64,000 bases of DNA from Palsa-360 sp963710315. Lineage in GTDB: Bacteria > Acidobacteriota > Terriglobia > Acidiferrales > UBA7541. The position numbers were made by a program, and so were the translations under genes. Of this stretch, positions 1 to 8,676 are shown in pieces. Each line of letters starts with the position of its first letter. The stretch's first letter is position 1. Location: positions 806,001 to 870,000 of the forward strand of contig CAVPZW010000006.1 of NCBI GenBank assembly GCA_963710315.1, read 5' to 3'. The notes under the pieces are model-generated. The model worked only from the letters and a program-made list of their open reading frames with translations, did no database searches and was not told where the DNA came from.

Positions 1-881
1 ATGCGCGCAGCATGCAGAAAATTTCGCTCCAGCAGAGGCAGACTACGCTTGCCCGCGCGCAGCACGCGCGGCGCTCCATAAAGCGTGTCTCCCACAACCG
101 GATGCCCGATGGCCGAAAAGTGCGCGCGAATCTGGTGCGTGCGCCCGGTGTGCAGCACGGCCTCGACCAGTGTGCAGCCGTCCAATCGCGCGACCACGCG
201 CCAGTCGGTGCGTGCGTGGCGGCCCTTGGCGGCTCGCGCCGTCATGCGCGTGCGGCGATGCGGATCGCGCGAAATGGGCAGCGTGATGCTGCCGGAATCG
301 CGCGGCATCTTGCCGTGCACCAGCGCCACATAAATTTTCCTGACATTTCGCGAACGAAATTGTTCGGACAGATGTTCGTGCGCCTTGTCGTTGCGCGCCA
401 CGACCATCGCGCCCGACGTGTCGCGGTCCAAGCGATGCACAATGCCGGGACGCAGCGCGCCGCCCGCCTCGGAAAGTTTTCCCAGGCGATGCAGCAGCGC
501 GTTCACCAGCGTCCCCCGAGCATGCCCCGCGCCCGCATGAACCACCATCCCGGCGGGCTTGTTCACAATCACAAAATCGTCGTCCACATACAGCAGGTCG
601 AGCGGCAAATCTTCCGGCAAAGCCTCCATCGCCGGGCGCGGCAGAACTTCAATCTCGATCGTTTCACCGGCCGCAACTCGGTGAGCAGCCTTGGCAATTT
701 GCCCATCCACGCGAACTTTTCCTTCGCGAGTCAGTTCCTGAATGCGCGTGCGGCTAAGCTCCGGCACGCGCTCGGCCAAAAACAAATCCAGCCGCCGCCC
801 CGCGTCTGTCAACGCTGCGGTGAGAGTTTGCGATTTAGTAGCACAGGCTTCAGCCTGTGGATTTTTCTTTGAAGTGTCCAA
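1..881 (-). CDS. RluA-family 23S rRNA pseudouridine synthase, C-terminus cut by window edge
   Basis: Converts specific uridines of large-subunit rRNA to pseudouridine. Read on the minus strand, the protein has an N-terminal S4 RNA-binding domain (GRRLDLFLAERVPELSRTRI) and the catalytic family motif HRLDRDTSG with its catalytic Asp. The gene runs off the window at position 1. The start is unclear: the frame opens at a TAA just upstream and has no ATG. TTG at 881 keeps the whole S4 domain but forces translation through one half of a palindromic repeat (838-954). TTG at 812 would avoid the repeat but leaves only five residues before RLD. Neither has a good ribosome binding site. It lies downstream of lspA in the same direction. 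RluC versus RluD cannot be decided from this fragment. Confidence 0.85.
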   Translation of the reverse strand, partial: MDTSKKNPQAEACATKSQTLTAALTDAGRRLDLFLAERVPELSRTRIQELTREGKVRVDGQIAKAAHRVAAGETIEIEVLPRPAMEALPEDLPLDLLYVDDDFVIVNKPAGMVVHAGAGHARGTLVNALLHRLGKLSEAGGALRPGIVHRLDRDTSGAMVVARNDKAHEHLSEQFRSRNVRKIYVALVHGKMPRDSGSITLPISRDPHRRTRMTARAAKGRHARTDWRVVARLDGCTLVEAVLHTGRTHQIRAHFSAIGHPVVGDTLYGAPRVLRAGKRSLPLLERNFLHAAR

Positions 882-954
882 TGTCGTGAGAGATTGCCCT
901 GCGTGAATCTTACCTTAGCATTGAAGAAAACCCACAGGCTGAAGCCTGTGCTAC
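838..954. repeat. REPIN-like paired palindrome, CACAGGCT stem
   Basis: Two inverted copies of a GTAG-headed palindrome. The left unit is GTAG followed by CACAGGCT-tc-AGCCTGTG, and the right unit is its mirror ending in CTAC at 951-954. They are separated by about 70 bases. The left unit sits at the very start of the pseudouridine synthase gene. A GTAG head plus palindrome, paired head-to-head, is the layout described for REP/REPIN elements mobilised by RAYT transposases. Confidence 0.8.
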
Positions 955-962
955 GAACTGCG

Positions 963-1466
963 TCAGCGTTTGTTGGCGCTTGGAATTTGTGGCTGATGCG
1001 CGCCACCGAACAGCAGCTCGAAAAGCACCAACACGGCTCCAATGGTGATGGCGGAATCTGCCACGTTAAATGCGGGCCAGATATATTTCCATAGGCGCAC
1101 TTCCAGGAAATCGGTCACGCCGCCGTGCATTGCCCGGTCCAGCGCATTGCCTGCCGCGCCGCCCAGAATCAGAGCCAGGCCGCATTGCACCAGCGCGCCG
1201 CCCGCGCGCCCCGTGGCAAGCATCCACACCAGCAAACCCATGACCGCCAGCGAACTTGCAAGCAGAAGAGGCGTAAGCCACGGCGACTTGGAATCGGAAA
1301 ACATGCTGAAGGCGATGCCGGGATTTTGGCTGTGAACCAGAACCACGATGTCCGAAATAATGGAGTGGCGAAAGATCGGGCTGGTGTTGCGCTCGATGGC
1401 GTATTTCGTGGCGCGGTCCGCGGCCAGCACGCCAAGAGACACCCACAGCCAGCGCGCCCCGCGCAT
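963..1466 (-). CDS. lspA: Lipoprotein signal peptidase (signal peptidase II)
   Basis: Inner-membrane aspartyl protease that removes signal peptides from diacylglyceryl-modified prolipoproteins. The 167-residue length is normal. Four hydrophobic segments are visible, and both catalytic-Asp motifs are present: GNALDRAMHGGVTDF (about residue 115) and FNVADSAI (about residue 140). The start codon overlaps the ileS stop (TGATG), so it is translationally coupled to ileS. The ileS-lspA order is a common bacterial arrangement. Confidence 0.95.
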   Translation of the reverse strand: MRGARWLWVSLGVLAADRATKYAIERNTSPIFRHSIISDIVVLVHSQNPGIAFSMFSDSKSPWLTPLLLASSLAVMGLLVWMLATGRAGGALVQCGLALILGGAAGNALDRAMHGGVTDFLEVRLWKYIWPAFNVADSAITIGAVLVLFELLFGGAHQPQIPSANKR

Positions 1467-4342
1467 CAGGACGCGGCCCCTTGTCCTTCCACAAGACCGC
1501 CACCCGAAGCCTGTTCAATTTCGTTGAGAGCTTTCACGCAGCGGTCGCACACCGTTGGATAATCGGCGCTTTCACCGACGTGCGTCGAGTAGTTCCAGCA
1601 GCGCTCGCACTTTGCGCCGTCGGCGCGAAGCACGGCCACGCTCAATCCCGGAAGCGCTTCCGATTTTTGCGCGTCGGCGGATGCTGCCGCGGCGATTTCC
1701 ACCTGCGAAACAATGAACAGTCCCGGCAGCCAGCTCTTATACTGCGCCAGCAGGGGAGCCAAATCCTGGCCCGCGCTCAATACCACTTTTGCTTCGAGCG
1801 CTCCCGAGATTGTCTTTGCATTGCGCGCCGCTTCCAAAGTCCGCAGCACTTCCGTTCGCACCAACAGCAACTTCTCCCAGCTCGCCGCCTTTGAGGCATC
1901 GAGCGGAGAACCAAATGCTTCCGGCTTGGGGAATAAAACGAGGTGCGCACTCTCCGGATCGCTCGCCTGGCGCGGAAAATGTCTCCAAATTTCCTCGGCG
2001 GTGAACACGGTGATTGGCGTCATGAGGCTCAGCAGCGCCTTGGAGATGCGGTACATGGCGGTTTGCGCCGAGCGCCGAGCGCGGTTTCGTGGAGCGAACG
2101 TATAGAGGCGGTCCTTCAACACGTCGAAATAAAATGCGCTGAGGTCCACCACCGCGAAATCGTGCAGCGCATGGAAGACGCGGTGGAATTCAAATCCCTC
2201 GTACCATTTGCGGCACTGCGCCACGAGTTCCGCCGTGCGCGAAAGCATCCAGCGGTCCAGCTCTTCCATTTCGGCGTCGGGCACGGAGTCGCGCGCGGGA
2301 TCGAAATCCGCAAGGTTGCCCAGCGCGAAGCGGAAGGTGTTGCGCAGCTTGCGGTAAGCTTCGGACAGCTGCGTCATCACGTTGTCGGACATGCGCACGT
2401 CCGCCGTGTAATCCTGCGAGGCGACCCACAGGCGCAGCAAATCCGCGCCCCATTTCTCGCACACTTCCGTCGGCAGCACCACGTTTCCGAGCGACTTGGA
2501 CATGGGCTGCCCCTTGGCATCCAGCGTCCATCCGTGCGTGACCACTTGCCTGTAAGGCGCGCCATTGCGTACGGCTACGCCAACCAACAGCGAACTGTGA
2601 AACCATCCGCGATACTGGTCCGGCCCTTCGAGGTACATGTCCGCCGGCCAGGGAAGTTCTTGCCCGGCTGCGTCGAGGCGTCCGAGCACCGCCAGATGCG
2701 AGGATCCCGAATCGAACCACACATCCAGAATGTCGGTTTCCTTGCGCCAGCTGGATGCGCCGCAGGAGCATCGCGTGCCCGCGGGCAGAAGCTCTTCCAC
2801 CGTATGCGTGAACCACGCATCGGCGCCTTCCACCGTGAACCACTTCTTCACCAGCGCGTGCAGCGCCGCGTAATCGTCAAACTGTTTATTGCATTGCGTG
2901 CAATACAAAATCGCCAGCGGCACGCCCCAGAAGCGCTGCCGCGAAACGCACCAGTCCGGCCGCTCCGCGATCATGGAGTGAATGCGCTCCGCTCCCCACT
3001 CCGGCGTCCATTTCACCTTGGAGATTTCCGCCAGCGCGCGCGTTCGGATGGCGCCCGCGCCATCGCGACCCGCTCCATCCAGATCGATGAACCATTGTTC
3101 GGTGGCGCGGAAAATCACCGGATTGTGGCAGCGCCAGCAATGCGGATAGCTGTGCGAAAGTTTTTGTTCTCCGAGCAGCGCGCCGCGATCGCGCAAGAGC
3201 GCCACGACGATGGGATTGGCCTCAAACACCGTCTTGCCTTTGTATTCCGGCAGGCCCTCGAGATAGCGGCCGTGTCCGTCAATCGGCGCGTAGGCTTCGA
3301 TCCCATATCGCTGGCCGGTCTGAAAGTCCTCCACGCCGTGGCCCGGCGCGGTGTGCACGATGCCGGTACCCTGATCGAGCGTGACGTAATCGGCCAGCAC
3401 CGCAGGCACGATCAAATCCAGAAACGGATGCTTGAATTTCAGCTCGGCGAGGTCCTTCCCCTTCCACGGCCCGCGCACACTTAACGCCTCAAGCTTCAGC
3501 GCATCGAGCGCCGGACCGATCAAATCCGCTGCAAGCAGCAACGCGCCCGCGGAAGTTTCGGCCACCACGTAATCGTAGTCGGGATGAAAGGCCAGCGCGC
3601 GGTTATGGGGCAGCGTCCAGGGAGTGGTCGTCCAGATCACGCCGCTCACGCCCGCGCCAAGCTTTTCCGCGGCGGCGCCCGGCTCGACGGCAAATTTCAC
3701 CCAGATCGAAGGACTTGTATGATCCTCGTATTCCACTTCGGCTTCCGCCAAAGCTGTTGAATCGAAAATGCACCAGTACACAGGCTTTAATCCGCGATAC
3801 ACGTAGCCTTTTTCGAGAAATGTGATAAAGGCGTCGGCGATGGTGGCCTCGTAATGCGGGCTCATCGTCAAGTACGGGTCTTCCCACTGGCCCAGCACGC
3901 CGAGGCGCTTGAAATCCCGCCGGTGTTGATCGACATAGCGCGAAGCGAATTCGCGGCACATGCGCCGGAATTCCCCGGGCGGCACGCTTCCCTTCTTTCC
4001 GCCCAACTCCTTTTCCACTTGCGTTTCAATCGGCAACCCGTGGCAATCCCACCCGGGAACATAGGGCGCGCGAAAGCCAGCCATGGTTTTGGACTTCACC
4101 ACCATGTCTTTCAAAATTTTATTCAGCCCTGTGCCGAGATGGATAGTCCCGGTAGGATAGGGCGGCCCGTCATGCAAAACGTAAGTGGGCGCGCCGACGC
4201 GAGCCTGCTGGATGCGATGATAGAGTTTCTTCTCTTCCCATTCCGCAAGCTGCTTGGGCTCGTTCTGCGGCAATCCGGCCTTCATCGGAAAGGCCGTGCG
4301 CGGCAAATTCAATGTGCTTTTCAAATCGACAATTTTGGGCAT
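1466..4342 (-). CDS. ileS: Isoleucyl-tRNA synthetase
   Basis: Class I aminoacyl-tRNA synthetase that charges tRNA-Ile, cytoplasmic. At 958 residues it is full length. It shows the HIGH-type motif (HLGTGLNKILKD, about residue 68), an editing domain, the KMSKS-type motif (QPMSKSLGN, about residue 610), the anticodon-binding region and the C-terminal zinc ribbon CERCWNY...CDRC (about residue 905). It is followed directly by lspA. The start gives the canonical N-terminus, with the DLKSTLNLP and FPMKAGLPQ segments. Confidence 0.98.
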   Translation of the reverse strand: MPKIVDLKSTLNLPRTAFPMKAGLPQNEPKQLAEWEEKKLYHRIQQARVGAPTYVLHDGPPYPTGTIHLGTGLNKILKDMVVKSKTMAGFRAPYVPGWDCHGLPIETQVEKELGGKKGSVPPGEFRRMCREFASRYVDQHRRDFKRLGVLGQWEDPYLTMSPHYEATIADAFITFLEKGYVYRGLKPVYWCIFDSTALAEAEVEYEDHTSPSIWVKFAVEPGAAAEKLGAGVSGVIWTTTPWTLPHNRALAFHPDYDYVVAETSAGALLLAADLIGPALDALKLEALSVRGPWKGKDLAELKFKHPFLDLIVPAVLADYVTLDQGTGIVHTAPGHGVEDFQTGQRYGIEAYAPIDGHGRYLEGLPEYKGKTVFEANPIVVALLRDRGALLGEQKLSHSYPHCWRCHNPVIFRATEQWFIDLDGAGRDGAGAIRTRALAEISKVKWTPEWGAERIHSMIAERPDWCVSRQRFWGVPLAILYCTQCNKQFDDYAALHALVKKWFTVEGADAWFTHTVEELLPAGTRCSCGASSWRKETDILDVWFDSGSSHLAVLGRLDAAGQELPWPADMYLEGPDQYRGWFHSSLLVGVAVRNGAPYRQVVTHGWTLDAKGQPMSKSLGNVVLPTEVCEKWGADLLRLWVASQDYTADVRMSDNVMTQLSEAYRKLRNTFRFALGNLADFDPARDSVPDAEMEELDRWMLSRTAELVAQCRKWYEGFEFHRVFHALHDFAVVDLSAFYFDVLKDRLYTFAPRNRARRSAQTAMYRISKALLSLMTPITVFTAEEIWRHFPRQASDPESAHLVLFPKPEAFGSPLDASKAASWEKLLLVRTEVLRTLEAARNAKTISGALEAKVVLSAGQDLAPLLAQYKSWLPGLFIVSQVEIAAAASADAQKSEALPGLSVAVLRADGAKCERCWNYSTHVGESADYPTVCDRCVKALNEIEQASGGGLVEGQGAAS

Positions 4343-4677
4343 AAGTTAGCTTCGGGTGCGGACTGTCCTTTTAGACCCTGAAATGAAATAAATGATAGGA
4401 ACTCATGTAGCGCCCGCCTTAAGGCGGGCACTTTCGATTCCAGCACTTGCTCGCCTGAAGGCGAGCGCTACAGGGTCGGGCGTCGCGAGTACAGTTTCTT
4501 CCTGTACCCCCGCGCCTGTACTCCGCAGTTGGGAAACCTGCTTCCTCGTGTTAACGTCACAATGTTACAATGGATTTGGCGATGTGTCAGCCGTTAGCCC
4601 TCGCGGGCATCCATTCGAGCCGGGAAAGAATCGTACAGCAAGGGACATTATTTCATTAGAGTGAGGCCAAGGAATCG
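4343..4677. other. Divergent intergenic region between ileS and the TonB-like gene
   Basis: A gap of 335 bases without a gene. It holds the upstream regions of both divergent genes and the REPIN-like element at 4407-4471. I see no RNA gene here. Confidence 0.6.
4407..4471. repeat. REPIN-like paired palindrome, CGCCCGCC/CGCTCGCC stems
   Basis: Starts with GTAG, then CGCCCGCCTTAAGGCGGGC. It ends with GCTCGCCTGAAGGCGAGCGCTAC. The two halves share heads and architecture but differ in stem sequence, so this is not one simple long inverted repeat. Confidence 0.75.
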
Positions 4678-5883
4678 TTGAGCACAATCGCGCCAAAGTG
4701 GAGTGATCCGGGAACGCCGCCCCCCAAAGTGGTTCTGCCCGAGGGGAAGACTGCCCCGCGCCTGGGCGGCTCTCAAAAACCCCTCTCGCGCGGCTTTGTG
4801 TCGAATCTAAAGGACTTCCTCACCGAACGCCCGGTAAAAATCAATAAGAACGTCAAGGGCGATGTCTTTACCGTGGAAGAATACGGCGGCGGCTTAACCG
4901 AAAATTTCAAGGAGTGGTTCAAGCCAACTCCCAAGGCCGTCTCCTCGCGCATGACGGTGGACTGGCAGCCCGCCTACAAAGTGATGTGGCAGAATCTTCG
5001 CGACCTGATTTCGCCGCCCAAGCTGCCACCGCTTAAGGTAACCAGCCAGCCGGTCAAGGTGAAAGAAATTTGGTCCAAGGACAAAGCCTTCGGGCCCTCG
5101 CAGGCCATTGCGCTTGCTGTGCATATCGGCCTCACGCTGCTGGTCTTTTCTCCCTTCCTCTATTCGGTGGTTACAAAAGCGACTGCCAATCCTGTGAACA
5201 ACCAGCTGGTTACGCCACTTGATATTTCCGACTACGCAATGAAGCTGCCGCCGGGCAAGGACAAGGCGGGAGGCGGCGGCGGAGGCGGCGAGCGCAATCC
5301 CCTGCCCGCAACCAAGGGCAAAGCGCCGAAGTTCAGCTTCAACCAGATTGCACCGCCGATGGTGCACACAAAGCCTGACTCTAAGATTGAAGCAACTTTG
5401 CTTGGGCCGCCGGACCTGAAAATTCCCAGTCCGAATATGGACAACTACGGCGATCCGCTGGCCAAGCTGATGAACACTTCCGGCGGTCCCGGCGGCGGCA
5501 GCGGCATTGGCAGCGGCACGGGCACGGGAATCGGCAGCGGCGATGGCGGCGGCCTTGGACCGGGTTCCGGCGGCGGCACGGGCGGCGGAGCCTATCATCC
5601 GGGAACGGGCGGCGTCGGCTATCCATCCTGCGTCTATTGCCCCGATCCGAAATATTCGGAAGAAGCACGCAAGGCCAAATACCAGGGCACCGTCGTTCTC
5701 CAAGCGGTAATCACCCCGGATGGCCGCGCCACGGAAATTCAAGTTGTGAAGGGTCCTGGACTTGGCCTGGAAGAAAAAGCCGTGGAAGCCGTCAAGCAAT
5801 GGCGCTTCAAGCCCGCCAATGGGCCTGGCGGAAAACCCGTCCCTGTAGTGGTTCCCATCGAAGTCACTTTCCGATTGCTCTAA
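4678..5883 (+). CDS. TonB-family energy transducer with long cytoplasmic N-terminus
   Basis: Likely couples inner-membrane proton motive force to outer-membrane TonB-dependent receptors. The 401-residue protein has a cytoplasmic region of about 135 residues and one membrane segment (about residues 142-162). A Gly/Pro-rich periplasmic linker follows, with long GGG/GSG runs. The C-terminal TonB domain carries the YSEEARKAKYQGTVVLQAVI and VKQWRFKPA signatures. The start is TTG, preceded by AAGGA at about 5-base spacing; no ATG fits. The 135-residue cytoplasmic extension is longer than in classic TonB and is common in families that rely on many Oar-like receptors, such as the receptor at 18488-22006. 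ExbB/ExbD are not next to it. Confidence 0.85.
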   Translation: MSTIAPKWSDPGTPPPKVVLPEGKTAPRLGGSQKPLSRGFVSNLKDFLTERPVKINKNVKGDVFTVEEYGGGLTENFKEWFKPTPKAVSSRMTVDWQPAYKVMWQNLRDLISPPKLPPLKVTSQPVKVKEIWSKDKAFGPSQAIALAVHIGLTLLVFSPFLYSVVTKATANPVNNQLVTPLDISDYAMKLPPGKDKAGGGGGGGERNPLPATKGKAPKFSFNQIAPPMVHTKPDSKIEATLLGPPDLKIPSPNMDNYGDPLAKLMNTSGGPGGGSGIGSGTGTGIGSGDGGGLGPGSGGGTGGGAYHPGTGGVGYPSCVYCPDPKYSEEARKAKYQGTVVLQAVITPDGRATEIQVVKGPGLGLEEKAVEAVKQWRFKPANGPGGKPVPVVVPIEVTFRLL

Positions 5884-5935
5884 AATTGTGCAGGTCGGCA
5901 CGGCTTCGCATCTTGCGCTAACAGTCGTCCCTTCA

Positions 5936-6041
5936 TTTGTCATTCCCACCATTTTGATATTCCGAGCGAAGCGAGGAATCTCTCTTTCTTTTGCTGCTGT
6001 TAAACCGAGGAGAGATTCCTCGCTCCGCTCGAAATGACAAA
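5936..6041. repeat. Inverted repeat of the GTCATTCC...GCGAAGCGAGGAATC class
   Basis: Left arm CGAGCGAAGCGAGGAATCTC (from 5963) pairs with GAGATTCCTCGCTCCGCTCG (to 6031). The ends read TTGTCATT and AATGACAA. This dispersed intergenic repeat class is known from many bacterial genomes. Its minus-strand translation gives the well-known spurious peptide CHFERSEES. It separates the TonB gene from the next gene. Confidence 0.8.
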
Positions 6042-6136
6042 ATAAGTTACCTTTCCTGCGCGTGTATTGCGGAAACACATCCTCGCGGAACCATTCCCAA
6101 TCGCTTTCCGGCGATGTACACTTTGCATTGAGAACA

Positions 6137-7009
6137 ATGAAAACAAAATCGTGCATTCGCGCAACAGCATTGCTCATCGCATCTCTAGCAATGGCGGTTC
6201 CCGCGCACCTCGCGGCTCAATCCACTGGCCGCATCGAATTCACGGCGCGCGTTTCGCCCTCCGGCGGCCAGCCCGAACCCGTTCGCCAATTGACGTTTTA
6301 TCTCCTGCGCAAAAGCCTCGAAGACATTCGCGCGGAGGCCTTGCGGACGGAGCCCGCGCCCGACCTCGACAAATTCATCGATGTGCTGGAAGCTTCGCCC
6401 GAGCTGAAAGCGTGGATGAAAAAACATCATTCCGTGCGGCTGACCGGCGAGGAATTCACCAAGAGCCTCACTCCCGACGATATCGTGGACATCCCCGAAT
6501 ATTTCAAGGCATACATGGCGCACAACGAAGCCTATCGAGGACTGGGTTTTCCCGAGCCAAAATTCAAGGCCAAGGACGTGAAAGCCAATCTCGAAAAATA
6601 CAATGCACAGAAGAAAGAGTACATGGACGCCATTCGCAAATACATCGCCGGCGTCCCGGATTCCGTGAAAGGGATGGACCTTGAGCTGGTAAGTTTGAAC
6701 CCATACGCAAAGTGGCTCGCGCTTGAACACAAGCATCGCCAGACGCTGGATGCCGCTACGCTGCGATTGGCGGCGGAACGCTACGTCGCTGCGCGCACGG
6801 ACAGCAACCTCGACGGCAACGGATCCTTTGCGAATGTCCCTCCAGGAAACTATTGGATCGGGATGCTGAGCGGCGAAGCAATTTCCGGCGACGTTCACCT
6901 GCAATGGAATTTGCCGGTAACGGTCCGCCAGGGCGAGACCGCGAACGTCGAACTTTCCAACTTCAACGCCGCTATATCCAGCGCAACGTCGCAAGATTCC
7001 ATGAACTGA
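6137..7009 (+). CDS. Secreted protein of unknown function
   Basis: About 290 residues starting at an ATG that gives a clean signal peptide: positive MKTKSCIR, then a hydrophobic core, then an AHLAAQ-type cleavage site. The mature part is mostly helical and charged (LEDIRAEALRTEPAPDLDKF, AQKKEYMDAIRKYI). It ends with a beta-rich segment containing GNGSFANVPPGNYWIGM, which resembles carboxypeptidase-regulatory/CnaB-like folds. I do not recognise a family. The upstream GC-rich inverted repeat separates it from the TonB gene. It may be its own transcription unit or be read with the TerC gene 45 bases downstream. Confidence 0.7.
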   Translation: MKTKSCIRATALLIASLAMAVPAHLAAQSTGRIEFTARVSPSGGQPEPVRQLTFYLLRKSLEDIRAEALRTEPAPDLDKFIDVLEASPELKAWMKKHHSVRLTGEEFTKSLTPDDIVDIPEYFKAYMAHNEAYRGLGFPEPKFKAKDVKANLEKYNAQKKEYMDAIRKYIAGVPDSVKGMDLELVSLNPYAKWLALEHKHRQTLDAATLRLAAERYVAARTDSNLDGNGSFANVPPGNYWIGMLSGEAISGDVHLQWNLPVTVRQGETANVELSNFNAAISSATSQDSMN

Positions 7010-7053
7010 GGACTTCTTCAAAAGTGACTTGCCCGGAACTGAGCGCGGCCTAA

Positions 7054-8658
7054 ATGGGAACCTGGCCTCTCTGGATCGCCTTTAACGCCGCCGTGGCTGT
7101 CTTCCTTTTTCTCGATCTGGCCCTTTTCCATCGGCGCGCGCATGCCATCACATTGCGCCAAGCGGCCATCGAGAGCGCGGCATGGGTGGCTCTCTCTCTG
7201 GGCTTTGGCGCCTGGATTTTCATATCGCACGGGCGCGCGCCAGGCCTCGAATTTTTCACCGGCTACGTCGTCGAAAAATCTCTCAGCCTGGACAACGTTT
7301 TTGTTTTTCTTCTGATCTTCCAGTATTTTCGCGTCGATCCCCGTTACCAGCACCGCTTGTTGTTTTGGGGCGTTTTGGGCGCGCTGGTCCTGCGCGGCGC
7401 GATGATCGGCGTGGGCGCCGCGCTGATCGCCAGGTTCGATTGGGTTCTCTATCTCTTCGGCGCTTTTCTGGTGTACTCGGGCTTCAAACTTTTTCGCGCC
7501 AACCATGCCGTGCATCCCGAAAAAAATCCGCTGGTGCGCTGGACGCAAAAATATCTGCCCATGTCCCATCAGGAATCCGGACAAGCGTTGTTTGTGCGGC
7601 AGGCTGGACGATGGCTGGTTACGCCGCTTTTCCTGGTGGTGATTGTTCTCGAAACTACGGACCTGCTCCTGGCTGTGGACTCCATCCCCGCCGTTTTCGG
7701 CGTGACGCGCGATCCCTTCCTCGTCTACAGTTCCAACGTCTGCGCGATTCTGGGCCTGCGCGCTCTTTATTTTCTGCTGGCCGGAATCCTGCAATACTTT
7801 CAGTATCTGGATGAAGGCCTGGCGCTGGCCGTCATGTTTATCGGCGGCAAAATGCTGGCCGATCCGTGGGTGCATATTTCCACGGGACTCTCGCTCGCGA
7901 TTGTGGGTGGAATCATTGCGCTGGCGATGGTCATCTCCGTGATCAAGGCCAAAATTCAAATGAACGATAAGCAACCGAAGAAATATGAGACCTACACCAT
8001 CGCCACCGGTTCGTTCGTGGTGACCCCAGAATTCATAGAACACCTTGCGGACGACGATCCTGCGGAGCGCGCATGGACAGCAGATCGCCTATTCTTCGCG
8101 GGACTGGCGCGCGTGCTGAGGGACTTGCAGAAATGGCGGGAAGACCAAGAATTGCGGGAACTTTTTGTCCGTGAAGACTTTGGATGGGAGAGGCCGGCAG
8201 TTCCCTTCTCCGCAAGGGTAACCGTCGGAATCGCCGTCCTTCCGAAAACATTCGAGAAGATCCGTGCCGCCAACGGTTCTCTGCCGCTGGCCGATGCGCC
8301 CGCCGACCAGGACGTGCTGGAATTCGAGCTCGATTTCAAAGAAAGCAATATGCCGCATGTCCGCCTGGACATCCTCACTACAAAAACGCCCGGCGGAAAC
8401 GGCGCCATCGCGCGCTTCCTTGAAAAATTCGGCGAAGGGATTCAGCAGGTGGAAATCGACGTTACCGACGTGGATCGCGCCACGGAAATCCTGCGAACAC
8501 GATTCCAGATCGAACCGATTTATCCCGCCACGCGCGCGGGAGCGAATGGCACGCGCGTGAATTTCTTCCTGGTCACCGAGCCCAACAACCAAAAAGTCCT
8601 AGTCGAGCTAGTCGAGCAACCGAAAGGTCTGCACCAGTCACCAGTCACCGGCCACTAG
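7054..8658 (+). CDS. TerC-family membrane protein fused to a C-terminal VOC-like domain
   Basis: Residues 1 to about 310 are a TerC/Alx-type integral membrane protein, a family linked to metal-ion (notably Mn) export. There are about eight membrane segments and the conserved acidic sites EKSLSLDNVFVFLLIF and ETTDLLLAVDSIPAVFGVT. Unusually the single frame continues to 534 residues. A helical segment (about 320-385) leads into a region of about 140 residues whose end (QQVEIDVTDVDRATEILRTR, then NFFLVTEP and VLVELVEQ) looks like a vicinal-oxygen-chelate fold of the epimerase/glyoxalase type. TerC alone is normally about 300 residues. The TerC call is firm and the VOC assignment is inference. 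The start ATG lacks a strong ribosome binding site. Confidence 0.88.
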   Translation: MGTWPLWIAFNAAVAVFLFLDLALFHRRAHAITLRQAAIESAAWVALSLGFGAWIFISHGRAPGLEFFTGYVVEKSLSLDNVFVFLLIFQYFRVDPRYQHRLLFWGVLGALVLRGAMIGVGAALIARFDWVLYLFGAFLVYSGFKLFRANHAVHPEKNPLVRWTQKYLPMSHQESGQALFVRQAGRWLVTPLFLVVIVLETTDLLLAVDSIPAVFGVTRDPFLVYSSNVCAILGLRALYFLLAGILQYFQYLDEGLALAVMFIGGKMLADPWVHISTGLSLAIVGGIIALAMVISVIKAKIQMNDKQPKKYETYTIATGSFVVTPEFIEHLADDDPAERAWTADRLFFAGLARVLRDLQKWREDQELRELFVREDFGWERPAVPFSARVTVGIAVLPKTFEKIRAANGSLPLADAPADQDVLEFELDFKESNMPHVRLDILTTKTPGGNGAIARFLEKFGEGIQQVEIDVTDVDRATEILRTRFQIEPIYPATRAGANGTRVNFFLVTEPNNQKVLVELVEQPKGLHQSPVTGH

Positions 8659-8676
8659 TCATCGGTCACCGCTCCT

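Noticed and set aside
12..872. 286-codon plus-strand frame at the left edge
   Set aside because: Antisense to the pseudouridine synthase, whose HRLDRDTSG motif is on the minus strand.
1943..3484. 513-codon frame opposite ileS
   Set aside because: Fully antisense to ileS, with His/Arg-rich composition typical of a high-GC shadow frame.
4894..6177. Long antisense frame (427 codons) across the TonB-like gene
   Set aside because: It lies opposite a well-supported gene and includes the CHFERSEES peptide, a hallmark of translated intergenic repeat DNA.
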